Source of the DNA: Bacteroidetes bacterium GWC2_46_850
GTDB lineage: Bacteria > Bacteroidota > Bacteroidia > Bacteroidales > Dysgonomonadaceae
Assembly (NCBI GenBank): GCA_001768325.1
Contig: MENQ01000016.1
Span: forward strand, 124,001 to 188,000
Length of the DNA: 64,000 nt
Direction: 5' to 3'
Under the pieces are notes generated by a model, which made no database searches, was not told the origin of the DNA, and saw only the letters and a list, made by a program, of their open reading frames with translations. Shown one piece after another: positions 1 to 8,792 of the stretch (position 1 is the first letter of the stretch; the number at the start of each line of letters is the position of its first letter). The position numbers were made by a program, and so were the translations under genes.

Positions 1-1850
1 TTATATTTATCATTATAAAATGCTTTGTACCGATCGGTGGCCTTGTAATGATCATGATGATCATACGCTCCTATTCCGGGCTGCCCTTCCCAGTCGATAT
101 GCAATGTAAAATCGATTCGGGGATGGTTTTCATAAAATGTAATCCGTTGAGAATAACGATTCCCTGCAATTTTATTTTCAACCTTTATTGTAGTAAAAAG
201 AGGACCATCTTCAACCACCGATACTGTGGCCAGGCTCTCAGCTCCTTCATAAAATCTCCCTTCCCGGTAAAAGAAACCTTTCAGGTTATTCAATGACCTA
301 CTGTGCTGCACAAGTTCTTTTCCTCCATTCTTTTTATCAACCAGACTCGTGATGGTACCCCCTTTCGAAGGGTCGAAGAGCACGGAGTAATATCCGGTCT
401 CAACTTTCAGGAGTCCATCTGAATCAGATTCCATCACTGATTTATCTGTAACGGCAGCGGCTTCTTTCTTCAATCTGAAAGTCGCATATCCCATTCCGGG
501 AACCTCTGCTTCGAAATGAATCAGTCTGTTTCCATCGGTGTCTAAGGATAGCTGGGAGGGAATCACACGATTTTGTGCATCCATCACCGTGACATGGTTA
601 CCTTTCAAATGATCCGGCAGAATCAGATAAGCTTTCTCTCTTCTAGTAGAGCCCAATGTATTATACACCTGCACGTAGGCTGGCTCTTTTGCTTCGCCAA
701 ACAATGAAGCTATCTTTTCATCTGTAATCCTGTTTGTGGAGTGAGTCCACCGGGTGACATTGTCTGCCCAGGTATCTCCAGGCTTTCCGTTGTAGGGGAC
801 GATCCAGCAATCATGATGCTGGGCAAGCATCAGCGTACGCCACGCCTCAGCAAAGTCCGCTTCAGGCCATGGTTTGTTGTGATATAAATAATCGAGGGCC
901 GCCATTTTTTCGGCCACAATAAGCCGGTTCTCGCTCACACGCACCTCTTGTGCGATTTTTTGCAGGACCTGCGCTCCCCAAACCAGTCCCGGTTGAATAT
1001 CTTCCTGTGTAAACTGCCAGTCGGAAGCATCTACCCTGTCCTTTATCTTCTCTATATAATCGGTCCAGGTGGTATATGCCGTCGGTTGATATGCATTGTG
1101 CCAGGGCCCTCCATTCCAACCGGCATCCTGAAAACACATTCCTACCGGGTACTGTATTCCATCCTGAAAACAGGCATTGATAAATTCCCGCGAATTGGTC
1201 CACGAAGCGGTTTGCCAGGTAGATTCCTCCGAAAGTCTTTCCATGGCGTACCGTGGAACAGCCGGTATGGATGTACCATCGGGTCCGATCCAGTTGACCA
1301 GATCTTTCCCATAAGCACTGGTATAGCCTCCCCAGCAGGTGTTGGGATTCCGTAGGACGGCATATTTGAATCCGAAACCTTTCAAAATCTGGGGCAGGCT
1401 ACTGGTAAAGCAGGGTTCCTCTACGGCATAGGTACGAAAAGTTACATTGGGAAAGTATTCACGGTTTTTTGCTATTCCATAGGCAAACTGTCTGATGATG
1501 CTCTCTCCGGATATATTATAACCATAAGGTTGTGCCCAGGCGGGATTTACAAATTCTATCCGACCATGGCGACCTTCCCTGTCGTAATATGCCTGAAATG
1601 CGGCGAAATTTTCTGCATCCTTTATGCTGATTGAATCCCACGTCTCCGGTTCTATCTCCAGATTGATCGCCCAACCGGGATTGGTTTTCAACTGATCAAC
1701 CATAAATTTTGCCTGCCACATGGGATAATGTCCATAAATGCCACCATGATAACCATCTGCGAACCAGGCCTGTTGCGCCTGCAATGAAAAGCCGGCGATC
1801 ATTAACACAAAAAATATGGTTTTCTTTGCTGATAAAATTATGCAATTCAT
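1..1850 (-). CDS. GH38-like alpha-mannosidase, secreted (3' end cut by window edge)
   Basis: One uninterrupted frame runs from the ATG at 1850 to the left edge, about 616 codons without a stop, so the gene is partial, not broken. The N-terminus (MNCIILSAKKTIFFVLMIAG, ending ...LQAQQ) is a signal peptide, so the enzyme is exported. Residues 32-43 read DGYHGGIYGHYP and residues 345-347 are HHD within AQHHDCW. I take these as the His/Asp metal-site motifs of GH38 alpha-mannosidases, which are Zn-dependent retaining enzymes. From about residue 400 the sequence looks like the all-beta C-terminal part. An in-frame ATG at 1880 overlaps the stop of the upstream gene (TAATG), so a start 10 residues earlier with translational coupling is possible; I prefer 1850 because it gives the cleaner signal peptide. 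It is the last visible gene of the locus. The family call is from motifs only; substrate linkage is unknown. Confidence 0.6.
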   Translation of the reverse strand, partial: MNCIILSAKKTIFFVLMIAGFSLQAQQAWFADGYHGGIYGHYPMWQAKFMVDQLKTNPGWAINLEIEPETWDSISIKDAENFAAFQAYYDREGRHGRIEFVNPAWAQPYGYNISGESIIRQFAYGIAKNREYFPNVTFRTYAVEEPCFTSSLPQILKGFGFKYAVLRNPNTCWGGYTSAYGKDLVNWIGPDGTSIPAVPRYAMERLSEESTWQTASWTNSREFINACFQDGIQYPVGMCFQDAGWNGGPWHNAYQPTAYTTWTDYIEKIKDRVDASDWQFTQEDIQPGLVWGAQVLQKIAQEVRVSENRLIVAEKMAALDYLYHNKPWPEADFAEAWRTLMLAQHHDCWIVPYNGKPGDTWADNVTRWTHSTNRITDEKIASLFGEAKEPAYVQVYNTLGSTRREKAYLILPDHLKGNHVTVMDAQNRVIPSQLSLDTDGNRLIHFEAEVPGMGYATFRLKKEAAAVTDKSVMESDSDGLLKVETGYYSVLFDPSKGGTITSLVDKKNGGKELVQHSRSLNNLKGFFYREGRFYEGAESLATVSVVEDGPLFTTIKVENKIAGNRYSQRITFYENHPRIDFTLHIDWEGQPGIGAYDHHDHYKATDRYKAFYNDKY

Positions 1851-1879
1851 ATATAGTTGCTCTCTTTGTAGCTGATTCA

Positions 1880-3796
1880 TTAGAGTCCAATCACCGACAG
1901 GGGTACCCTTACCGCTTTCAGCCGGTAATAATAGGCGTTCATTGCTTTGTTTCCGTTTTCATCAAAAAAGTAATCCTGTTGGTCACAGGCACTGAAGTTC
2001 AGAGAGTAAGTGAGTAAGACCTCATTCTGCTCATTTACACACCAAGGGTGTATGATGGGTGTGTAAAAACGTGCTTTGCCACCGTGGATATTTTCTTCTA
2101 TTTCATATACTTTTACTTTTTGAGAGAACGGTCCTACAGGACTCGTTGCATAGGATAGATAAATGTTCCGCTCCTCAGTACACCAAAAGCCCATGTCCAT
2201 GGACATCATCAGGTACTTGTCCCCCACCTTTGCCACGCTGGTAGTGGCTTTAGAAGTAGCTATCGATTTCTTTTTCGAGGAGTCCGTGTTCCATCCGCTC
2301 CCATCCCAGAAGGTCCAGTCAGCCAATGGATCGTTTTCTGAAAATCTCCTCACAAACAGGTCGGTCGTATATCCGATCCCATCGTTGGCCTGGTGGCTGT
2401 AACAATACACATAGCCGTCACCCCCTTTAACCATTCCGTCGGGTCCTCCCACATTGCGTGGTGTCTTACGTTCCACCTTCCACGAAGTACCGCTGTTCTG
2501 ATGTAACACATACAATGCATCGCTCATCGCTTCAAGGCCTTTTCCTTCACCTGCGTATACGTATACTTTATCACCGATCTCCACACCCACGCCGGGCCAG
2601 GTCCAGTCCATGCTCTCCTGCACATCCATCATCTGGTACTTTCTGTCGGGATGACGCGTATCGGGATTTGTCAGGTTCACTGCATCGTGCGGGTTCCAGT
2701 TATCTTTGGAGCGCTGAATAATGATTGAATTGTTGTACCTGAAGAAGCTGTTTCCATTGAGCAGATCGGGGCCCAGCATCTGTGCAGCATCCCATGCGTC
2801 TTCCGTAATCCACAGTATCCTACCGTTGTTATCACCCCAGGTGAGTGGGATTGAGTTGCCCTGATCAAACGCAACAGCTCCCATCCAGGGTTCATTTCTT
2901 CTGAAAAAGTTCTGCACCTCCACATCTCTGTAACTTTCAAAAGGAATGCTATTCAGATACCACAGTTGTGATACATTGTCACGATCAGCAAGTAATTTCA
3001 ACTCATCATCTGCCATCGTGAGCAGTAGTCTGTTCTGCTTGTTTACAATCTTGTATTTACCCGTTTCTGTGGTTTGGATGGTCCACAACTGTTTATCTCT
3101 TCCTTCACTGTATGCCTGATCCTGAAAGAGGGTGCCGTTGGTCTCATTTCCCTCGTGAAGCGTAAGGTAAAGGCCACTGAAAAGATTTCTGAGTGTAAAA
3201 TATCTTTTCCCATTCTCTTCCTTCTCGAATATAAAGTGCCATTTCTGCCATTTACGTCCTTCATTGTTTTGAAGATTTATCACAGCGCGATCCCAATACT
3301 TATCATTATACAGCAAATTGCCCTCCACGCCCGGTACTTTGTTACCCGATACGCCGGCAATAATGAATGTACCGTATTCCATTGTATTTATGTTGTTGTC
3401 CACAATTTCAAAATATATGATCCACTCCCGGGATTGTCCCGAAGCAGCCGTGACCACATAACGATACTCAAGATTCTTTGAAATATCAATCGCCACTCCC
3501 GATGCAGGTGAGATGGAAGCTCCCTCCGAAGCGGTTATTTCAGGAACCACAGCAGTGAGATCCACGGAGCTGTCAATGGTCACATGAACCGTAAAGTTTT
3601 CCACATCAACCATCTCAGCTCCTATCTGTCCATTCTCTATTTTAAATGATTTGATGGCCCTGCCAGTGGTAGGCAGGGGTTTTGTTTCCTCTTCGCAGGA
3701 AATAAGAAACAGACACAGAAGACTACACCAAAGGATGGTGATCAGCGGCTTCCTGTATAAATCCCAGGTTTCTCGTTTCAAAATGAGTTCTTTCAT
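1880..3796 (-). CDS. Surface lipoprotein: Ig-like domain, ricin-type lectin, C-terminal beta-propeller (DUF5005/DUF4185-like)
   Basis: The 638-residue protein has a lipobox ending LISC (Cys34), so it is a lipoprotein. Residues ~46-130 resemble the small beta domain (DUF5018-like) that often follows the lipid anchor in Bacteroidota surface proteins. Residues ~138-275 contain three QxW-type motifs (QKWHF, QLWTI, QLWYL), the mark of a ricin-type beta-trefoil lectin. Residues ~285-635 begin RNEPWMGAVAF and look like the five-bladed propeller group related to DUF4185/DUF5005, which resembles GH43-clan folds. No catalytic residues can be assigned, so it may be a glycosidase or only a glycan binder. 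It lies 143 bp downstream of a SusC gene and immediately upstream of the GH38-like enzyme, so it is probably part of the same operon and acts at the cell surface. Confidence 0.6.
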   Translation of the reverse strand: MKELILKRETWDLYRKPLITILWCSLLCLFLISCEEETKPLPTTGRAIKSFKIENGQIGAEMVDVENFTVHVTIDSSVDLTAVVPEITASEGASISPASGVAIDISKNLEYRYVVTAASGQSREWIIYFEIVDNNINTMEYGTFIIAGVSGNKVPGVEGNLLYNDKYWDRAVINLQNNEGRKWQKWHFIFEKEENGKRYFTLRNLFSGLYLTLHEGNETNGTLFQDQAYSEGRDKQLWTIQTTETGKYKIVNKQNRLLLTMADDELKLLADRDNVSQLWYLNSIPFESYRDVEVQNFFRRNEPWMGAVAFDQGNSIPLTWGDNNGRILWITEDAWDAAQMLGPDLLNGNSFFRYNNSIIIQRSKDNWNPHDAVNLTNPDTRHPDRKYQMMDVQESMDWTWPGVGVEIGDKVYVYAGEGKGLEAMSDALYVLHQNSGTSWKVERKTPRNVGGPDGMVKGGDGYVYCYSHQANDGIGYTTDLFVRRFSENDPLADWTFWDGSGWNTDSSKKKSIATSKATTSVAKVGDKYLMMSMDMGFWCTEERNIYLSYATSPVGPFSQKVKVYEIEENIHGGKARFYTPIIHPWCVNEQNEVLLTYSLNFSACDQQDYFFDENGNKAMNAYYYRLKAVRVPLSVIGL

Positions 3797-3939
3797 CGCT
3801 TTACGTTTTCATTTATTTATTCTTTCGGACAATATAATGGCATGACTGCATTCGTCGGGTAATTCAGCCTCTCCATGCAGCCATACCACATTTTCCACTT
3901 TCAAAAAGTAAGTTTCAATTAAATATCAGCGCTTCATCC

Positions 3940-6900
3940 TTAGAAGGAAACCTGAAAGCCCAGGTTGAATACCCGTTGATTCATATATGCGTCACCTGCA
4001 GAGTTTGTGGAGATCTCTGGGTCTTGTTGATATTTATTGTAATTTGTCAATGTGAGTAAGTTATAGGCATTTACGTAAATCCTACCTGAATCAAGAAAGC
4101 CGGGGAGCATTCTTTTCGGAAACTGATAGGAAAAATCCACCGTTTTCAACCGGACATACCACGCATCTATCAACCAGAAATCCGACATATAATTCTCTGC
4201 GCTGTTGATGGTCGCCGGATTACTGGTCAACCGGGGAAATTCAATTTCTTCCCCGTTTTGATATCTCTCCGGTGTCCAGCGTTTCATATGAAGCGGCTGA
4301 AACTGGCTCTTAAAGGGTTCGATACCTGTACCCACCACACTAAAGCTGTAGTTGAATGAACCCTGAAATAAAAGACTCAAACTGAATCCGTTCCAGTTAC
4401 CGCCTATATTCCAGCCAAGGGTGGTATTGGGCAGGTTGGGCATGCCGATAGCACCCTTGTCATAATCGTTGATTACCCCATCGTTGTTCAGGTCCAGATA
4501 CTTCAGATCGCCTGCCTGTACAGGGATATCGGTATTGGGGACAGCAGGAGCATCTTCGGCGCCTTCATTGATTTTCAGAATATCATCCGGTGAATAATAC
4601 CCGATATTGACATAGCCGAAAGGTTGGCCGATGGGTTTTCCCGTTTCTGCGAGCCACTCATACTTCTGTTGTGCCTCGGCTTTGTAGACCACCTTATTCT
4701 TTGCATAAGAAAAGACCAGGTTCGTATTCACGTTCACCTTGCCGACACGGGTCTGATAACCCAGCTGGCCGTCCACACCCCTATTGTTTGTACGGGCCAC
4801 ATTCAAGGGCGCAGTCCCAATTCCCAGCAGCAAGGGAGTATCGTTTCGCCTCACCAGCTGATCATACCGCTCATCGTAGAAATAGTCGATGGTAAAGGAT
4901 ACCTTGTCAAAGATGTTCAGGTCAAGTCCCACGTCAAACTTCTTTGCTTTCTCCCAGGTCACATGCGCATTTCCCAGATCACCTTCCCGATAGCCCGCAA
5001 AAGTTTGGGCGCGGTCGCCAAAATAATAATTGTCACCCACCTCGTACACCTGGTTATAGAGATAACGTCCACCGGGAGCTACATCGGAACCGACCAATCC
5101 ATAGGAAGCTCTTAATTTCAACAGCTGAACAAAATTGAATCGGTTTTTGAAAAAAGATTCCTCAGAAATGCTATATCCGACTCCCACAGCGGGGAACCAT
5201 CCAAAACGATTGTCGATCCCAAAGCGGTCTGAGCCGTTATAAGCCACATTGAAATCGACCAGATATTTATTCTTATACTTGTAGCCGAAGGTAGCGGTAT
5301 ACCCTTCAAAGTTTTCAGGTATTTTCTGACCGGCGTGTTCCGTCGTTCTGCTCTGACGATTATACAGCAGCATGGCACTCACATCATGAATCTCTCTGAA
5401 TGTGCGGGCATAATTCATGGATGCTTGGATATTCAGGTCCTTTACCGACTGGTTGATACCTCCTCCTATTCCATAAGTGCCATAGGCATACGTTCCGTTC
5501 GGATTAATGGAATAAATTTCTGTTTCAGGGTCATAATGATAGGTGGGATAACCATCACTAAAGCGGTACACAGTACGATTATTTTCATAAATGTTTGAGT
5601 ATGCCACACGGACATTGGAACTGAGGCCCTCGGTAATAAAATCCATTTTCCAGGTAGTGCCATATAAAATATTGTTGTCGTTGCGGCGGGTCCGTCTATA
5701 ACCTTCATTGGCCAGTCGGGCATTCAATGTGGGGCTATGTGAATCGGTGTCATACAAATAAGCAAATGAGCCGTTTGGATTGAGGAATGGGGCAGAATAG
5801 GGGCGCATTTTGGAGAAATTATATATTTCACCTGTTGCATTCATGTTGTTCGGTTCGTTGATATTCATAAAACGCGAGGTTACGTCCAAACGCATATTGA
5901 TGCTTTTGGTGATATCAAAGTCGAGGTTTGTACGGTAGTTGAACCGACGATAAAAATAATTGGTATTGATATCGTCATTTGCACTGGAAAAATCCTTCAC
6001 CAAACCATTCTGGGAAAAATAGCCGGTTGAAACGAAATATTTCAGCTTGGGTGTTCCTCCTGAGATGTCAACATTCACGTTCTCCTGAAATGCGACCTTT
6101 TTAAATATTTCATTGTACCAGTTCACATCGGGATGACCGTAAGGATCAGAACCATCTTTAAATGCCTGCAGATCTTCATCGGAAAACAAGCGCTGCAAGC
6201 CGTCATTCACATAAGCTTCATTCACCAGAGAAGCTGTTTCGTGTGAATTCAGAAATTTGGGTGTGCGAACAGGTGTTTGCACACCACTTTCCATACGCAG
6301 GTTTATTTGCGGTTTTCCTTCGATACCTCTGCGTGTTTTTACAACCAACACTCCATTAGCTCCCTTGATACCATAAATGGCAGTGGTGGATGCATCCTTC
6401 AGGATAGAGATACTCTCAATTTCATTGACATTGATCTGAGAGAGCTGATCATAGGAATATTCCACATCATCCACAATGATCAACGGCTGGTTACCCGCAT
6501 CGTTTAGTGAGCTCTTGCCGCGAATAAAGAAGTCAGAAGCATCCTTACCCGGTTGTCCCGAGGTTTGTTGTGTGAAAAAGCCAGGCAGTTTTCCATACAA
6601 TGCATTCTGTATGTTGCTGGTAGGCACGGTGCGCAATTCGCGGGCAGTAACCCCGCTCACGGCACCGGTCATGGTGATACGTTTTGCTTTTCCATAACCT
6701 ACCACAAGCACTTCATCCAGACTTGTCTGGTCGGGTTCCAGCTGGATCTGTATACTTTTTTGTGCCCCAACTACATATTCCAGGTCTTTAAAACCGATGT
6801 AAGTGAGCACCAAATGTTCTCCTGGCTCCACAGCAAGCTGAAAGTTACCGTCTAGGTCGGTAATTGTTCCTCTTCCCGTATCCTTTACCTTGATATTTAC

Positions 6901-7014
6901 GCCGATCAGCAGCTCTCCGTCGGTGGCAGTGACAACTCCTTTCAGGATGTTTGTCTGTCCGATGAGGAGGGCAATGAAATGAAGATATAGCAGTATGATG
7001 ATTGTTCGTTTCAT
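3940..7014 (-). CDS. SusC/RagA-family TonB-linked outer-membrane transporter
   Basis: The 1024-residue product imports oligosaccharides across the outer membrane together with a SusD lid. It has a signal peptide (MKRTIIILLYLHFIALLIGQ), a carboxypeptidase-regulatory-like domain (~22-100: GVVTATDGELLIGVNIKVKD), the SusC signature around LDEVLVVGYGKAKRITMTGA, a plug (~120-230) with DASTTAIYGIKGANGVLVVK, a 22-strand-type barrel and a terminal Phe (FQVSF). I chose the ATG at 7014, 5 bases after the TAA of the preceding susD, because it starts directly with the signal peptide; an ATG at 7026 would overlap that stop. It follows a SusD gene rather than preceding it, so its partner may be the SusD at 7020 or the one at 13454. 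Confidence 0.95.
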   Translation of the reverse strand: MKRTIIILLYLHFIALLIGQTNILKGVVTATDGELLIGVNIKVKDTGRGTITDLDGNFQLAVEPGEHLVLTYIGFKDLEYVVGAQKSIQIQLEPDQTSLDEVLVVGYGKAKRITMTGAVSGVTARELRTVPTSNIQNALYGKLPGFFTQQTSGQPGKDASDFFIRGKSSLNDAGNQPLIIVDDVEYSYDQLSQINVNEIESISILKDASTTAIYGIKGANGVLVVKTRRGIEGKPQINLRMESGVQTPVRTPKFLNSHETASLVNEAYVNDGLQRLFSDEDLQAFKDGSDPYGHPDVNWYNEIFKKVAFQENVNVDISGGTPKLKYFVSTGYFSQNGLVKDFSSANDDINTNYFYRRFNYRTNLDFDITKSINMRLDVTSRFMNINEPNNMNATGEIYNFSKMRPYSAPFLNPNGSFAYLYDTDSHSPTLNARLANEGYRRTRRNDNNILYGTTWKMDFITEGLSSNVRVAYSNIYENNRTVYRFSDGYPTYHYDPETEIYSINPNGTYAYGTYGIGGGINQSVKDLNIQASMNYARTFREIHDVSAMLLYNRQSRTTEHAGQKIPENFEGYTATFGYKYKNKYLVDFNVAYNGSDRFGIDNRFGWFPAVGVGYSISEESFFKNRFNFVQLLKLRASYGLVGSDVAPGGRYLYNQVYEVGDNYYFGDRAQTFAGYREGDLGNAHVTWEKAKKFDVGLDLNIFDKVSFTIDYFYDERYDQLVRRNDTPLLLGIGTAPLNVARTNNRGVDGQLGYQTRVGKVNVNTNLVFSYAKNKVVYKAEAQQKYEWLAETGKPIGQPFGYVNIGYYSPDDILKINEGAEDAPAVPNTDIPVQAGDLKYLDLNNDGVINDYDKGAIGMPNLPNTTLGWNIGGNWNGFSLSLLFQGSFNYSFSVVGTGIEPFKSQFQPLHMKRWTPERYQNGEEIEFPRLTSNPATINSAENYMSDFWLIDAWYVRLKTVDFSYQFPKRMLPGFLDSGRIYVNAYNLLTLTNYNKYQQDPEISTNSAGDAYMNQRVFNLGFQVSF

Positions 7015-7019
7015 AAAAA

Positions 7020-8780
7020 TTACCATTTTGGATTTTGAACCATGTTTATATTCTTATTCACTTCAGAATAGGGAATGGGATAGAGATAGCGTCTTTCACT
7101 GAAAGGAGCCTGAACCAGGTTGATCTCCTGATAAGAGGGGTTACCCTGACTCAGTACAATCTGCATGCCTTTGACCGGTTCCGAGAAAACATCCTCGGCA
7201 ATTCTCCAGCGCCGTATGTCCCAGTAGCGATGCTCTTCAAATGCCAGTTCCACACGTCTTTCATTTTGAATTGCTTGTCGCATCTCACTTTGTGTCATAT
7301 TGCTTTCTAATCCGTATCTGTTATCGTCTCCAGGTTCAATTCCGGCTCTTTTGCGCAGTGCGAACAGGACATGATAGACCTCAGCCGATGGGGTATCGAG
7401 ATACTCATTTTCTGCCTCGGCAAAATTGAGCAATATCTCAGCGTACCGAAACATAACCCACAGATGGAGCGTATTGCCATATTGATCTGCATTTTCGAAG
7501 TTTCCCAGGAACTTACGCATATAATAGCTTGTTCTTGAATACTGACCGGTGGCAGCAGGATTATTCGGCCCTCCCTGATAGGTTTTCAATTGCGTACCAA
7601 GCCAGTTGGATCCATTGTGTAAGACAGTGTAATCCAATCGGGGATCGCGATTATCATAAGGTTTCTGAGGATTGTATGCATATTTCGGACTTTCGCCACG
7701 TGCGAATCCGTCTTTCATCGGGAAAGCATTCACCAGATTCTGTGAAGGGTTGGTACGTCCATTTCCAAGCCTGATACCGGAAAAGCCCAATGGCCCATTT
7801 GCCGTTTCCAGTCCTGTATTGTTCCCAGTATTTCGGAAGAAGATCATCTCCGGATTATCTCCGCCATACCAGTTGGTAAAGATTTTACGGAAATCTGCAG
7901 CCAGTCCAAATGTTTTTCGTCCATTCTCGCCGTAACTGTCCATAAAACTTCTGGCTGCATCGGCTGCATATTTCCAGCGTTCACGACTGTAGGAAGGGTA
8001 CCCTACCAGCTCATTCCCTTCCTCGAGGGTGTTTCCGTTAAATAGAGGACTGGCGGCAAACAGAAGCACCCTTGTTTTCAGAGCCAATGCAGCCTCACGG
8101 GTTGCCGTATGTGCGAACTCTTCGGGGTACTCAAGCGGAATGGAACGGAGAGAGTCTTTGATCTCCTCAATCTCATCCACGATATAATCCACACAGTCGG
8201 AGAATGTATTCCGCGGCAGTTCCAGGTCATCACCCAAGCCGAAGATCTGATCTCCAATCAAAGGCACCCCTCCGTAACGCTGGAGCAATTGAAAATAGAA
8301 GTATGCCCTTAAAAAGCGTGCTTCGGCTTTCATCGATGCATTCAGGGGTCGTTTATTGCCCAAAGCATCGGTGTAAAAACTTTTGAACGGTACCACATCG
8401 ATATTTTTGATCAGGATGTTTGCCTTGCGGATTGCGGAATAATATTCGCCCCATTTCATATCGGAATTAATCCGGTTACTGGCCGTGTATCTCCCCAACA
8501 ACAGTTTATATACATCGGGTTCATCATCCAGCGCAATGGAGAGTGCGTTGTCGGTAGCAGCCTCAAGATAATCGCCGCCCACACCGTTATGTCTGTTGGG
8601 CAATTGCTCATAGATCATGTTTAGAAATTGTCGTGCCTGTTTGCCCGTAGAATCTGTCGTTGAAAAAACAAACTCATCGGTAAATCTGTCTACAGGCAGA
8701 CTCTCGTAATTATCTGTACACGACAACTGCGTAAAGAAGATGATACAGACAATCCATACAAAATATTTCAATCGTTTCAT
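7020..8780 (-). CDS. SusD/RagB-family nutrient-binding lipoprotein
   Basis: This 586-residue surface lipoprotein is the glycan-binding lid of a SusCD importer. The signal peptide ends TQLSC (lipobox Cys about residue 21). The SusD TPR-like helical core is visible in RYGGVPLIGDQIFG, LPRNTFSDCVDYIVDEI and MRQAIQNERRVELAFEEHRY, and the family C-terminus in YLYPIPYSEVNKN...NMVQNP. It starts 12 bp after the SusC gene at 8793-11858, giving the usual susC-susD order, and is followed 5 bp later by another susC. Confidence 0.95.
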   Translation of the reverse strand: MKRLKYFVWIVCIIFFTQLSCTDNYESLPVDRFTDEFVFSTTDSTGKQARQFLNMIYEQLPNRHNGVGGDYLEAATDNALSIALDDEPDVYKLLLGRYTASNRINSDMKWGEYYSAIRKANILIKNIDVVPFKSFYTDALGNKRPLNASMKAEARFLRAYFYFQLLQRYGGVPLIGDQIFGLGDDLELPRNTFSDCVDYIVDEIEEIKDSLRSIPLEYPEEFAHTATREAALALKTRVLLFAASPLFNGNTLEEGNELVGYPSYSRERWKYAADAARSFMDSYGENGRKTFGLAADFRKIFTNWYGGDNPEMIFFRNTGNNTGLETANGPLGFSGIRLGNGRTNPSQNLVNAFPMKDGFARGESPKYAYNPQKPYDNRDPRLDYTVLHNGSNWLGTQLKTYQGGPNNPAATGQYSRTSYYMRKFLGNFENADQYGNTLHLWVMFRYAEILLNFAEAENEYLDTPSAEVYHVLFALRKRAGIEPGDDNRYGLESNMTQSEMRQAIQNERRVELAFEEHRYWDIRRWRIAEDVFSEPVKGMQIVLSQGNPSYQEINLVQAPFSERRYLYPIPYSEVNKNINMVQNPKW

Positions 8781-8792
8781 GTAAATCTTGAT

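Noticed and set aside
862..1363. Short overlapping minus-strand frames that might suggest a broken gene in the first 1.9 kb
   Set aside because: A single uninterrupted minus-strand frame runs from 1850 to the window edge with clear motifs; the short frames are out-of-phase shadows.
4624..5115. 163-codon plus-strand frame
   Set aside because: It is antisense to the SusC gene at 3940-7014 and has no independent support.
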